Source: Proteromonas lacertae (lineage: Eukaryota > Sar > Bigyra > Opalinata > Proteromonadidae). Taken from it: a stretch of 64,000 bases of DNA. The first letter of the stretch is position 1; each line of letters starts with the position of its first letter. Under the pieces are notes generated by a model that worked only from the letters and a program-made list of their open reading frames with translations, was not told the origin of the DNA and searched no databases. Position numbers and translations under genes: made by a program. Of this stretch, positions 11,438 to 24,965 are shown piece after piece. The stretch covers positions 308,223 to 372,222 of the forward strand of contig NGBS01000295.1 of NCBI GenBank assembly GCA_002245135.1, read 5' to 3'.

Positions 11438-14400
11438 TTATTCAGGTCCATACCATTTATCTTCAATATCTTCACCTTCCTCATCCTCTTCAATTCCATC
11501 ATCCTCTTCCATATCATCACGACTTCTCTTCATTTTATCATCTTCATTACTCTCAATCACTTCATCTTTAGTATTACACAAATAATCCAAAGTATAAACA
11601 TTACTTTCAACCAACTTCAATAATTCATTTCTATGTTCAGATATTATCTTATATAAACTTCTAATAAGTCCTAAATAACTCTTAATATTCTTGTGAATAA
11701 TCTCTCCATCTATTTGAAGGATATTTAAACACCAATATAAATAGTATTCTATGTGTTTACTTATCTCTAACTCTTTTACTAATACTTCCAATATTCTGTA
11801 TAAATATTCTGGTGGTATAGTTTTTATAATTAAACTAACTTCTCCAATATTACACTTTTCAATACATTTTATTATATATTCTTTTTCATTCAAACATAAA
11901 CTCATTAATAATGCTTTATTTATATTACCTTCTTTAATGGTGCTTTGAATACTGTCAATTGTGATATTTATATCTAAATCTATTGGATTAAACAACATCA
12001 TATCATCAATTGAGTAAATAATTAAACCTTCAGTTGTACAACAGCAGAATGAATCGTTACTTGGTGAAAATCTAATACATTTACATCTTACTTCTACTTT
12101 GTTCCTTCTTGTACTTAATTCATGTCTTTGAACTCCAGGAAGCAAATCTTTTTCATTTGGATTTCTATATTCATAATAAAATAAATAAATAGATGAAATA
12201 TACAATTCAGAATCATTAATATCATCTAATGGTCCAGCTTCAGTTAACAAATTTACTATTCAATTTATCCAAAATACCATCCAATGATCGATTATAGGAT
12301 ATTTGATATTTCTTTAATAATAATCCATTTTCACATTCATATATACAAATATATTTACTTCTACCACCTCCTAATACACATTCACCATCTGCACTGTAAT
12401 TGACACTTGTAAAACATTTACCAATTTTTGTATTTTTAGCTGTTTGAATATCATAAGCTTCTTCTTCCACCTGCTATATCTCTCTTTATATCAATTTCAC
12501 TCATCATTTCTCCATTATCTACATCCCAAAAGTATATTGAACCATTTAAACAACTTGTTACTATTTGTTTACCATCACATCTCCAATCTAAACTTAATAC
12601 ATCAGATGGATGATCATAAGTTTGCTATTTAAATAATATAAATATATTATAATATACTCTTGGTTCTTTTGGTTTAACTACATCCCATACATATAATCCT
12701 TTATCCCACGATGAAGCAGCTAATTGAGTAGAATTTGGACTGAATTTTAAACAACTGATTGGTCCATCAACTCCTTCTAAAACATCTAACAATTTTGATG
12801 TTTGCAATGACCAAATATAAATCAAAAATTTATCAAATGATTCCAGCAGCTACTATTTCTCCACCATTATCACAACTAACACACGAAAATTGAACAGGTT
12901 CTGGTGCTACAAATGTTCTAAAGTTTCTATATCGAATTGTATCATAACATCTTACAGTACCATCTAAACTACTGGATAATAATGCATGTCCATTTCCAAT
13001 AAAACAAATATCCGTTACACAACTGGTATGATTATTGAATGTAACAATACAAAATCCACTAAATAAATATATTATTATATATATAAATATATATACTTCA
13101 TAGTATTCCATAGTTTAACTTTACCATCATCACCTCCTGTAGCAATTAATAAACCATCAGGTGAATAACAAGCCTATTCAAACCATAATAAAAAAACAAA
13201 TATTCATACGCAATTAATATCATAAAAATGACCTTGTTGTTTCAATATATGTGTTTCACTCTTCCATTCCCATACTAATAATTGACTTAAACTTTGACTA
13301 CCAAAGGCAATCCATTCACCTGTACAATTAATATCAACTGTATCAATATTATTCTGAGATATTGTTAGTGAATGAATTAATTGAAAATCATCATTATCTG
13401 TAGTGTATAATGAGAATATTCCTGTAGAAAAACCAATACATAATAGTGATGGTAATATCATTGATGCTGAAGTAATCTATTTATATAATAATAATATATT
13501 ATATACTCTTGCTTTATCTACTCCAACAATATGTCTTTCTTTTGTCATCCATCTTCCTTTAGATAATAAATAGATTTCATTTTTTAAATTTTCATCATTC
13601 TTTTCTAAATCACTATCATTATCATCATCATTCTTCTTCATTATCATCACTTTCTTTATTTTTTGATTTTTTGATTGTTTCATTCAATTCAAATATCCAT
13701 TCTAATACAGCACCATCATTTGTAACAGTATAACTATTTAATATATATATATATGTATATATATATAATACATTTTTCTATTATTTTGATCAAAAAATAC
13801 ATTCACAATACTTGTTCTATGTCCACTAAGTGTAAATGGACGATATTCTTTAATTGGATCTAATGAAAACATTCTAACTGTTAAATCTTTTGATCCTGTC
13901 AATATATATCTACCATCTTGACTCCAATTAATACAAGTTATATCGTTATAATGACCTGTTAATTCTCTGTATAGTTGAAATGGATTGAATTCTCTCATTG
14001 TTGTGGTTAGTTTCCAGATTTGAAGTTTTCTTCCTTGTGTTATAGCTAAATATTGATTGTTTGGACTGAATTTTGCATCAGCTACTGCTTCTTTAAAGTT
14101 AATATGACATAGTACTACTTTGGTTATGAGGTTTATCAACAAACCATAACCATTTACATCAAATGTTACTAAAAATCTAAATTAAAAATTAAAAAATAAT
14201 AAATATACCTGCTATCATTGGATAAACATATTTTAACTATATTGTTTGCTGCTTCAAAAGGTAATGTTGAAGATGTACCATTGACAAGATCATAAAGTGT
14301 TATTCTATTTCCAACTGGACTAAGTAATGATTTACCATCTGATGTGAACAATACATTACCACATCGATATGGAATACCAAGCAAATTAGAAAACTATTTC

Positions 14401-14444
14401 ATACACAGATGAATAAAATAGTATACTCTATAAGATAATTTCAT
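11438..14444 (-). CDS. PWP2: PWP2 (UTP1), WD40 protein of the UTP-B complex
   Basis: WD40 scaffold of the UTP-B subcomplex, which binds the 5' end of pre-rRNA with U3 snoRNP. The first exon (MKLSYR) splices to FSNLLGIPYRCGNVLFTSDG, which matches the PWP2 N-terminus; the next landmarks are SPVGNRITLYDL and LTGHYNDITCINWS. Two WD40 propellers follow across about eight exons, then the C-terminal helical UTP12-like domain and an acidic tail ending KWYGPE. Introns are 25-40 nt. Odd: in the acidic insertion near 13630-13680 the frame must slip by one base to join EWIFELNETIKK with SDLEKNDENLK; this is probably an indel in an A-rich stretch. Size (about 870 aa) is normal for PWP2. Confidence 0.92.
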
Positions 14445-14612
14445 TAATTATTCAAAATATGTGTTTATTCAAGCAAATGAGGAAATGAAAATGTATGTTC
14501 ACGATTTGATCAAACCTCATTCACATATTTTCATTTTTTTCGAGAATTACCAAAGAAATCATTCTATAAAATCATACCAAATTATATTAAATCATAAATT
14601 TTCGAATTTTTG

Positions 14613-16622
14613 TTATTCTAATGGTGGGCGATCTAATTCTGAGATTAATTGGTTATAATCTTCGCCATCACTACGATGAGGAGATAAGTCATATTCTTGT
14701 AGATATTTATTTACTATATCATTTATCTCTCCATCAGGAATATGTGATTCTATTTGAATTGGTGATAAATCAAGATTGTTCTTTGCTTCTTCGGTTTCAG
14801 GATTTTCTTCTTGTATTGGAGATTCATTATGTGAAGCTATTGGACTAGTAGGAGGAATATTCAGTGTATCTTGAACTAACTTTGCTATTTCCTCTGGTGT
14901 AGCTAATGGTTGATCTTTCAATTGCTGTTTTGTACTTTCTAAAACCCTTAAAATTGTTTTATGATCAGCTATTTCTATTGGATCATCAACATCTCTATAA
15001 AAATAATACATTATGATAGAATATATATACGCAAATACGCTACCTCCCATATCAACTTCGACTGTATTCTGATGTAACTCACTAATGGCTGTATCAATAT
15101 CATTTATTCGTTTCTTTGTTAATCTTTCCATTCTTTCTACTGCTATTACATTATTGTGTTTATATCCTTCCAATTCTCCATCTTCTATTATCCTTGATAC
15201 ATCATTCTCAACTAAATCTAATTCAGTAAATCTTGGATCATTCAATTGTTCATCAATTTCTTTAAGTCGTTTTATATCATCATCTTCAATTTGATATACA
15301 TTTTCCAACTCTGGAAAATCATTTTTCTATTACAATAATGATAAATGTTATTATTATATATACTTCTTCTGGATTGAAATTTCCCATTATTCTATTCACT
15401 CTTTCCTTTTGATTATCGTTTAATGTGAAATATTTGGCTTGAGGTCCTAATTCTGCATTTCTCTGAATAAAATCAGTTCCATCAATTGATCTTCGTGTTT
15501 TCTTCTCTATAATATATATATTTAATGATTAATAATAATAATAATAATATATAGATACTTTTTGTCAATTGATTTGCTACAATTGCTTCTGTTGATTCAT
15601 CTAATGGAGATTCTTTTGATTCTCCTTCCTTTGATTCACTCTTCTTCTTTTGTTTTAATTCTGATTCAAGTATTGATTCTTTCTATTATTTATTTATTAT
15701 TAACATACAATATATATATATAATATACTTTTCTTACCATTGATAATTTTAAATCATATTCTTTAATCTTTGCTAAACCTTCATTAATTTTCTCTTGCTC
15801 AGAATACTCTAATGGAATTTCTTTCTATTCAACAAAAATAATATTATTAATAAATATATATACGTAAAGATCCATATCATGTAAGCCTTTATCTATTAAA
15901 TACTTAGACCATGGTTTATATTCACCATCACTGGGTGTAATCTATATATAATAAAATAATATATTACAATAAAAATAAAATGATAATAATAATAATAAAT
16001 ACATCATCATGAGTCATCATATTAACAATATCATTATAATTGGAAGGAAAATCAACAAGATTATTTCCATCATCAGTTCGTTTATTCCTTATTGCATTCA
16101 TATATTCTTCCAACTCTTTTCTTACACGAGCTTCTTCCTCATTTGCACTTTTCAGATTTGATTCAATTTCAGAAAATATACTTTCACCTCTACTAACTGC
16201 ATCTTCATTTACATCAGCTCCATCTTCATTAATATTTGGTGGTAACGGCGTTGAACTAACTGAACCAACTGCTGTAACAAATGTTTTATTCAATGCATCT
16301 GTAACAGATGGTTGATCATCTAATTTAACTTCACTATTATATTCTTTATCATAATCTTTCCTACTACTTTGTGATGATAATGGTTTCTTCACACTAGATT
16401 TAGCTTTTACATCTTTTGGTGTAGCTAATGATACTCCATATTGCTTATCCAAATATTCTGAATCTATAAACGTTAATATAAGTATAAACAATATACCATG
16501 AGTAGTAGAAGAAGATAAAGGACGTCTTTCTAAATATCATATATATAAACCTTAAAAATACTTGATCGTGATGCTAATGGCACTTCTTTCATGTAATTGA
16601 TCTCATTCTTATTATTGCTCAT
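14613..16622 (-). CDS. FSIP1-like coiled-coil protein
   Basis: Eight or so short exons encode an acidic, helical protein of about 560 aa. Visible landmarks are an N-terminal MSNNKNEINYMKEVPLASRS, a Lys/Glu-rich middle (EQEKINEGLAKIKEYDLKL), KYFTLNDNQKERVNRIMG, and DIKRLKEIDEQLND. These spaced elements recall fibrous sheath-interacting protein 1 homologues found in ciliated and flagellated organisms. The similarity is by eye and weak. The last 90 residues are Pro/Glu/Ser-rich and look disordered. No catalytic motif is seen. The join of the first intron (near 16540) is not settled. Confidence 0.45.
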
Positions 16623-16714
16623 TAAATAAATCGAAAAAAAGAAAAATATTGAAAAATGCTTGATTGAAATCAAGCTTTAATTCGTTTCATTTTTTATATT
16701 TTTTTGTTTATTTA

Positions 16715-17399
16715 ATGAATTACGGAACTAAAAAGTATTGGGAAGATAGATATGAACAGACAAAACAGAATAAAAATAAGAAATATGTTACAGAGTGGTA
16801 TATAACCTATAGTCAAGGTATTGTGCCATACATTCATTTAATTGCTAATTATAGTTGAAAATTTTGTTGAACCTTATCTCAAATCACCATCAGATAAAAT
16901 ATTGAATGTTGGTTGTGGTAAATCAGAGATATCAGTCAAATTGTATAATTGGGTTATTATTTTTTTAGGTATGAAAAAGGATATCACAATATAACCAATA
17001 TTGATATAAGTGAAAATCTAATATATCAGTTAAAAGAAGAGAATAAAGATAAAGAAGGAATGATATATGAAGTAATGGATGCTCAACATATGTTTGATTT
17101 TGCTGATGAGACGTTTCATGTTATAATTGATAAAGGCACAATAGATTCCCTTTTTTCAAGTATAAATATCAAATTATATATATATTGTTTTAGATATACA
17201 CAATATTGATGCTGTTAGACAGTACATATCAGAAGTAGAGAGAGTGATTAAAACTGACGGACTCTTCTTGATTGTGACATATGGTGTTCCAGAAACTAGA
17301 TTATTGTATTTTAACCAATCTAATTGGCATATTCGTATTGCACCGGTTCAAGCTTCTGGATTTTATCATATTTTATTGCTTAATCGTAACAGATCATAG
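16715..17399 (+). CDS. Class I SAM methyltransferase, EEF1AKMT4/METTL13-like
   Basis: Protein of about 195 aa. It opens MNYGTKKYWEDRYEQ, the signature start of this family, followed by SAM-binding motif I ILNVGCGKSEIS, the acidic end of strand 2 (ITNIDISENLI), and VIIDKGTIDSLFSS, typical of the EEF1A lysine methyltransferase group. Introns of about 26-40 nt interrupt it; the 26-nt one inside KLYEKGYHN is required to keep the frame. Relatives methylate lysines of elongation factor 1A in the cytosol; substrate here is inferred only. The C-terminus (HILLLNRNRS) is the expected end of a single-domain enzyme. Confidence 0.85.
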
Positions 17400-17490
17400 T
17401 AATTATTTATTTAATTTAATATTTTTGTATTTTGAATTTTTATCCGTTTCAATAATTTGATTTTTTTTATTTAGTTTGATTTTTGCATAA

Positions 17491-20400
17491 ATGGAATGGA
17501 ATGACTCACCAATAGATGGTGATAAGCAACAAAAACTCATACAAAAGCTAAATGAAAAATATTCTTTTCTAAATCAGTATAAAGCCATGGAGGTACTGAT
17601 AAATCGTTTTTATATTATAGTCAACTGAAGATGAGGAGGAATTTCCTATTGAAATTCAAGAAATGCTTGCAGAAGCTGTTGAAAGAGATGATCATTATTA
17701 TAACGTTGATAATTTTCTAAGTCAATATTCTGCACAACAAGATAAATATATTAAAGAGATGAACAAATATTCTGATTCTGTGAATAGCGTATCTTCTGTT
17801 GTTAATGGAATACATAAAGAGTACAAGAAAGTAGAAAATTCAGTAGAGGATTTATACCAAAAATGTGATAGTTTGCTAAATGAAAAGTCAAAGTTGGATA
17901 TTTTAATTAATGATTTGACAGATCCTTTATCATATTTCCAAGATATCCATTATCTATGTGATGCATTTGGTGTTAAATTCACAGGAAACGAGCTAATCGA
18001 ATTAAGTGATGCAAATCCATTAAATCCACAATCTGATTCTTTTAATGAGTTACTCAGTCGTTTAGATCAATGTTTAAAATATGCAATGGAACATGTATAT
18101 ATAATATATTATTATTATTATTATATCATATAATAAAATAGCCTGGATATTGTGATGGTCCAGATTATGCTGAAAGATATCGTAGTTTGATGTATCACGC
18201 TTTATGTTTAATAAGAAACCATATAACTGAAGCATTAAAAGTAGCAGTTATACAAACTCATACAAGATTAGAGAATATATCATCCTCTGATTTAGCTCAA
18301 GTAAATATACAATTTTCATCAATATCTAAACAATTAAGACCACTTATAAAATCAATTCAAATTAGATCAATATTACCATCGTATATTTATTTATTTATTT
18401 ATATGTATTATTAGTTTACATCCAATCTTAGAGAATTGCGAACAAGCATATAGTGAAGCAAGATTAAACATCCTTCAAAAAGCAACTTCTACCTATTTCG
18501 ATGGTTTATATGCAATAAATGGCGAATCATTAGTAAAACAAACAAGATCCAGTTGTGCATATATGGTGGAATTATGTAGAGAAGAATATAATATGTATAG
18601 TAAGTTCTTTGGTACTCTAAAAGAAGCTGAATATGAAAATTGCACTTATGATACTGAAGGCGGTTTAAGAATCTTAATGGAAGATGTAACGACTATATTA
18701 TATGGATTTATCAGACCATTATTAATCAAAGAAAGGAATATAGAGAATATCTGTGAATATATTCAAATATTGAGAGGTGAAGTGATAGAAGGAATGATCA
18801 AATCACGTGGAAATGATTTGACAGGAATGATTCCATCTATTCATAAGTTAATAAAAGATGGACAAGAAAGATTGATATACTTAACAATGGAGTTTTATGA
18901 AGGATTGAAATTATATCGTCCAAGACCAAAAGATATTGATTATCCACAAAAATTGATAGATTATTTTGATAAAAAGATTAAAGTCAAATTACATCAAGAT
19001 GAAAAAGTTCCAATCACATTATCAGAGATGAGAGAAAGTGCTGTATATTCAGCATGGTATCCTCCATTAGAATATACATTAACATTATTATCACATATTT
19101 ATACATGTTTAGATGCGAAAGTATTTGAAGAAATAGCACAAAAGATAGTGAATCAATGTTCATTTACGTTTTATAAAGCTCATAGTATACTTCAGAATAA
19201 AGTTGGACCATTAAACGCTGATTTATTCTTAGTGAAACATTTGTTGATTATTCGTGAACAAATTACACCGTTTAATATCACAACCTGTTATACTGAAAAG
19301 ACTTTGGATTTTAAATCAACAGCTCATGCAGTGAATAATGTGATTGGTGGAAATGTTGGTGTAGATTCATTCAGTAAATTATTAACATACGGTTTACCTC
19401 AAGTGAAAGATAGTAATTTAAATTCACAGAGAGAATTAGAAAAAGAGTTAAAAGATGCATGTGATGTGTTTATGAAACATTGTGTGTTATATTTATTAGG
19501 AGAATTGAAAGAAATTGTAGAAAAAGTATTAATATATGTTATTGTTATTGTTTATAGAGTGATGAATTTCCATCTATGGATGTGTTAAAAGAACAATCTT
19601 TCTTTTCGAATGGTATATAGTATAATATTTACATAATAGAGAATTTATTTGAATTATTAACAAGAACAAAAGATAATGTAATATCAAATATCTCCATAAT
19701 AATGAAGAGAACAGCTTTATATCTTGGTAATCCAATGACGCAAAGTATTCTATGGAAACCAATCTTAAGAGAATGTACTCAACTGATTAGAAGATTAAGT
19801 TTCAAATATGATAAATGTTATGGTGAAAATGAAGATTTTAATAATTCCATCAATGAAATTAGAGATATTATTACCAAAGAAGATCCGCAGAATTATGTAA
19901 TTGAAGATTTAATTGAATCAAAAGAAATGGAAAGTATCTCTAAGAAGGAAGATCCATTGTATTTACCAATGTTTGGTGAAGAAGAAACAACAACAGCAAC
20001 AGCAGTATAAGAAGAACAGAAACATGAAGAATCTAAACCAATAGAAAATAGAAAAGTATCTGAAACAAATAATGATAAAACAAAATCAACTGAAACATCT
20101 GCAACTACTACTACAGCTATAACCACTACTACTTCTACAGTTCCTGTGCCAACAGTTGAAACAATAGCCACTATAGAAAAAGAAAAGGAAAAAGAGGAAG
20201 TAAAAGAAGAAATTAATACTATAAATGAAGTATTAAAAGAAACAGCAATGAGTGAATCAATGGAAAATAATAAAGAAAATGAAAATATTAAATCAACACT
20301 TCCAGATATATTATTATCATCAAAAGATACATCTATTGAACAACAACAACAACAACAACAACCTATTATCACTGAACCAATAATTACTCAACCAATAACA

Positions 20401-20769
20401 GCTCCAATTGATGATGATGATGATGACGATGAAGTTGGTGAAGAAGAAGAAGAAGAAGAAGAAGAAGAAGAAATGACTGAATTATATGAAACACCAATCA
20501 AAATTCAACAACAACAACAACAACAAAATATACCAATTTCAGTTCCTCCAATTACACCTTCTCCAGTTAAACAACCAGATTTGAATAATACTTCATTTAT
20601 GTCTCCTTCTTTGCCATTTGGTCCACCAGAAACTCCTAGTCCTAATAAGGGAGTAACAGCACCTGGTTTAGCTTATGGACCAGTTGATGACTCAGATTCT
20701 GATGAAGAATATGATGATGATGATGAAGAGTATGATGATGATGAGAATGATGATGATGATGATGAATAA
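17491..20769 (+). CDS. COG3: COG complex subunit 3 (Sec34) with acidic C-terminal extension behind an in-frame TAA
   Basis: Subunit of the conserved oligomeric Golgi tethering complex for retrograde intra-Golgi vesicles. Seen: N-terminal coiled region, then the Sec34 landmarks DPLSYFQDIHYLCDAFG, FNELLSRLDQCLKYAMEHP, YFDGLYAINGESLVKQTRSS and GGLRILMEDVTTILYGF. The C-terminal helical domain runs to about 20007. There a TAA (20008-20010) interrupts a reading frame that otherwise continues for 253 codons in the same frame, encoding Thr/Pro, polyQ, polyE and a D/E-rich end. The TAA sits in a 15-nt stretch beginning GTATAA and ending CAG, whose removal would restore the frame. Alternatives are a true stop, readthrough or a base error. 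COG3 identity is firm; the extension is uncertain. Confidence 0.85.
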
Positions 20770-21120
20770 TTGATGTAATAAGATTATTAAACTAATAATC
20801 TCTTTTATTTACATAGATTATTGAATTTATGTATTTATCTTCACATTATATCAATCATAAAAATGTATTGCAGTTTATTATGCATAGTTTATATTAATAA
20901 TAACATATAAAAGAATTATATATCTGGTTTTCACTAAATCATGACAGTTTCAATTATTATTCCCATAATTCATTTTTTACAATATTAGTATTACAAATTA
21001 ACATAATTTAATATTCAAAACATCGTTTATATTTTATTTCTATTGATATTTCAAAATTAATGAAAATCACAACGAATATAATTTTTGAAATACAAACATA
21101 AGCTTGATCACTATAGAATT
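20770..21120. other. Intergenic spacer between COG3 and SMC-like gene
   Basis: AT-rich spacer with no convincing ORF. A perfect 9-bp stem with 3-nt loop, AGATTATTA aac TAATAATCT, lies at 20781-20801 just after the end of the acidic extension and is followed by a T-rich run; it could mark the mRNA 3' end. Nothing else recognised. Confidence 0.4.
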
Positions 21121-22444
21121 ATGATTCGCAAAATAACCATTGAAGGGTTTAAATCATTCGAGAAGAAAGTGAGTATTGAATTTGAGAAAGGTATGAGCTG
21201 CTTAATTGGAGAGAATGGTTGTGGTAAGTCAAGTCTATTAGAAAGTTTAGTATTGGTGTTAGGTGAAAAAAAGAATTCAATACGAGGAGCAAATATATGT
21301 GATTTTCTATCAAAAATGTCAAGTAAAAGAATCGAGAATCAAAAAGTTTTATAATTTTTTTAAACTATATACTTCTTAGTGTACAATTGAAGTAGAAATG
21401 GAGAAGAATTGTGAGTTATGCAAAATCTGCTGTAATATCTCTAGTAATAGTATAAATTACAGTTTGAATTGTCACAAAGTGTGTCATAAAGATCTAATAT
21501 CAATTTTATCTACGAAATATAATATATATACCTGTCCTGCATCATTTGCCATAATGCAATCAAATATTCGTAAGTTGAGAAATGACAAAAACAATTTATT
21601 ACTCTCGTTATATGAAGTAAGTGGTATAAAAGTATTTAATGAATATAAAGACGAGTTTAATAAAGTTCAGCAAAGTTTTGAGAATGAATTAGCTGTATAT
21701 ATATATATGATGTGTTTTATAGGATATAGAAGAAAGAATGAAATGTATTAAAATGACAATAGAAAATGATGAAAAAGAGATAGAAAATACAGACAAATAC
21801 AGTGTCTTAGAGGAGAAAATCAATGAATTAAAAGATGAATTAGAATATATAAAGATGAAGGAGAAGAAAAACGAAATGAACATATTGAAAACAAGTATTT
21901 ACTTTATGTATTTATATATAAATAGAGAAAGAAGATATTAATAAAAGAATATCAAAATACGAAGAAGAATCACGGATATTAAAAACAGGGATGATAAAAA
22001 TAGAAGAAAAATACAATGAAAACAAAAACAATAGAAATAAAATACATAATAATGAGAATCAAGAAGAAAGATTGATGACAATAGAATCAGAATATGAGAT
22101 AATAAATGACAGAATAGAAAGAAATAAGAATAAACTAAATAGCTTAAACTGCAATATAAATGACTATGAATATAAGATGAAAGATTTAGAGATGGAAATA
22201 AGTAGAAATGAAGAAGAGAAATATGAAATGAATAATGACATAAAACTAATCGAAGAAAAGATAAAATTACATAAAAAAGATGGAGAAAATGATGCTAATG
22301 ATGAAGGTCATAGAATAAAGAGAATAAAGCGAATGAGTATTGAAGAATTGAAAGAAGAAATAGTAAAAATGATGGAAGAAATGAAAGAGTTAAAGTATAA
22401 GATAAATAATAGTGAAGAATCAATAAATAGATTGAATAATGAAG

Positions 22445-22476
<32 letters not shown>

Positions 22477-24865
22477 CAATGTTAGAAAATAAATAATAAT
22501 GTTATTATACATAATATTGAAGAAGAAATGAATGAATTAGAAATGAAAATAATGAATAGTTGTAGTATAAACGATGAATATAATGAGGTTAAACACAATA
22601 TTAATAGAATATCTTTTTATTTACATTTATTATATATATTTATATAGTTTTCATTAACTTTAATTAACATACATAATATGATGAATAATAATAATCAAAT
22701 TGAATCAATTATTAATTCCTATGTTTATCCTCCATATTCTTCATCATTTAATGATTTGAATGGTTATTATGGAGTTTGTTTGTCATTATTGAATATCAAT
22801 AGCAATGCACAAGTATATATATATATATATATATAATATTATATATTATAGAAATATAATAAACCAATATCAATTATTCTACATAAGTACATCGGAGTCC
22901 ATTGTATAAGATCCTCAAACATCTCAAAGATAATAATTGAAAGAACAGTAAGACAGAATAAAAGTATCAGAATACTGAGTTTTGATTGGTTAAAAAATAT
23001 TATACGTAATAATAATAATATGAATAAGAATGAATTGAGAAATAGATACAAGAATCATATATCATTTTTATCTGATTATATATATCCAATTAATGAAGAT
23101 TGTCAAGTATTAGTAGATTATATATGTAATAATATTATATTATGTGATGATAATGATATTATTAAAGTACTTATAAATGATGGATATGGTAATATTTGGG
23201 ATATAAATGGAAATGAACATAATGTAAATATATCCGTTTTATTTTATTCGTTTCATATTTATCCTTTTCATTTATTAATAATATATAGAGAGGTGTAGTA
23301 TGTGGTGGTGGTAGTGGATTTAAGAATACAAAATACAATGAAATATGCAATAATATAATCGAAGTCACAAATATAAGAAATGATATAGAAATGAATAGAA
23401 AGATATTAGATGAAGAACAGTTGAAATATGATAATATCAATAGAATTATTAATGATAATAAAATAATAGAAAATAGAATAAACAATAATATAAACAATAT
23501 CAATGAATTGAAGAAAAAGAATCAACAAATAGATAATAGTGTATATATATATATATATATATAATATTAATTAGATTGAGAATATAAGAAAGAATAAACA
23601 TGTTTATTATGATGAGATAAACAGAATAGAGATGATAATAGAAGATAGGAGATATGAAATAGACAACAACAATAATAATAATAAAGAAGATGAGATGTTA
23701 AATATAAACAAACTTAACAGTCTAAAAGAAAAAGAAAGAGTATTATCAACAAGAATAGACGAAATGAAAACAGAAATGAACAATATGAGTAATAGGATTA
23801 CTATTAATAAAGAAAAAAAGAATAAAATATTGAATGAAATACAGAATGATGAATATACGAAAGAGAATATAAAAAGAGAATTAGATAAAGTAAAGAGAAT
23901 AATGGAAGAGAATGAATTAATATATGAAGAAATGAATAAAAAGATGAAAATAATAGTCAAAGAAAAAGAGATGATTGTTAAGAGAATAAGCGAAAATAAA
24001 ACCAAATTAAATGAATGTATAAAAGAAAGAGAAAAAGTAATAAAAGAAGAAAACGAAATATTGAATAATTATAATGTAGAATCATCTAATACAAGTTCAA
24101 TTAATAAGAAATTAGATAATAAATACCAATCGATGATGGACTATAATAAAGTAATATTCAATATAACAATGGAATTAAAGAAATTATACAATGAAAAGAA
24201 GAATCTGCATAAGAATATGAAAATATTAAAAGAAAACGAATATATGAATATAAAATCAAGAATCAACAAGAATAAAGAAACATTAAAGAAAATTAAAAAC
24301 TATATAACTTCATTAGAATCAAATATAAATACAATAAAGAATAAAATCAATAACTCAATGGACTTAGTAGTAGAATCGTTGAATTATTGTTATGATTGTA
24401 TAAGTAAAGAGTTTACATTATTATGCAAAGAATATGTATAAATATAATATTGTTTATTATAATGAATAGATTCCAAATTATTTAATAAAAATAATAATAG
24501 AAAATGATAATAGTAATAATTCAATAATTGATAGTAATATAGAAATGAAGTTTAGTCCAATCGAAAATAGCTCAAAATTATGTGATATAAGTGAATTATC
24601 AGGTGGTCAAATTACGTTGGTTAATATAATGTGGATGATATGTTTATCATTATACAAACCATCTCCTATATATTTACTTGATGAAGTTGATGAAGCACTT
24701 GATGAAAAGAATCAATTGATATTAGGTAAATTGATAAAGAAATATCTTTGTAATAATCATGAGAATCAAGTGATATGTATATCCCATCATAAATCATTCA
24801 TAAATGAAGCTGATCATATTATAAAGTTGATGAAGAAGAAAGATTCAACTGAATGTGTTAATTAA
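21121..24865 (+). CDS. Divergent SMC-family ATPase, closest to SMC2
   Basis: Chromosome-structure ATPase. The head halves sit at the two ends: N-terminal MIRKITIEGFKSFEKK and Walker A GENGCGKSS; C-terminal signature ELSGGQITLVNI and Walker B KPSPIYLLDEVDEALD. Between them are two long Lys/Glu/Asn coiled coils (about 21640-22600 and 23330-24430) and a hinge-like globular region (about 22680-23300) with a GVVCGGGSGF turn. The phrase ASFAIMQSNIRK and the Walker B wording favour SMC2, but Walker A (GENGCGKSS rather than GLNGSGKSN) and an extra Cys-rich insert near 21400 (CELCKICC) are unusual. Six or more introns, some made of (TA)n. The upstream in-frame TTG at 21085 is not used because ATG 21121 starts the conserved strand. 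It could be a second, diverged SMC copy. Confidence 0.6.
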
Positions 24866-24965
24866 ATATAAATATTATCTATTATTATGTTTATTTCTTT
24901 TTTTGTTTTATATACAAGAAATTGTCATGAATAGTTTAATATAAGAAATAATAGTATAGTTCCAA

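Noticed and set aside
20146-20769. Separate gene for the acidic/polyQ protein after COG3
   Set aside because: It is in the same frame as COG3, separated only by one TAA and without its own upstream spacer; treated as a C-terminal extension with stated doubt.
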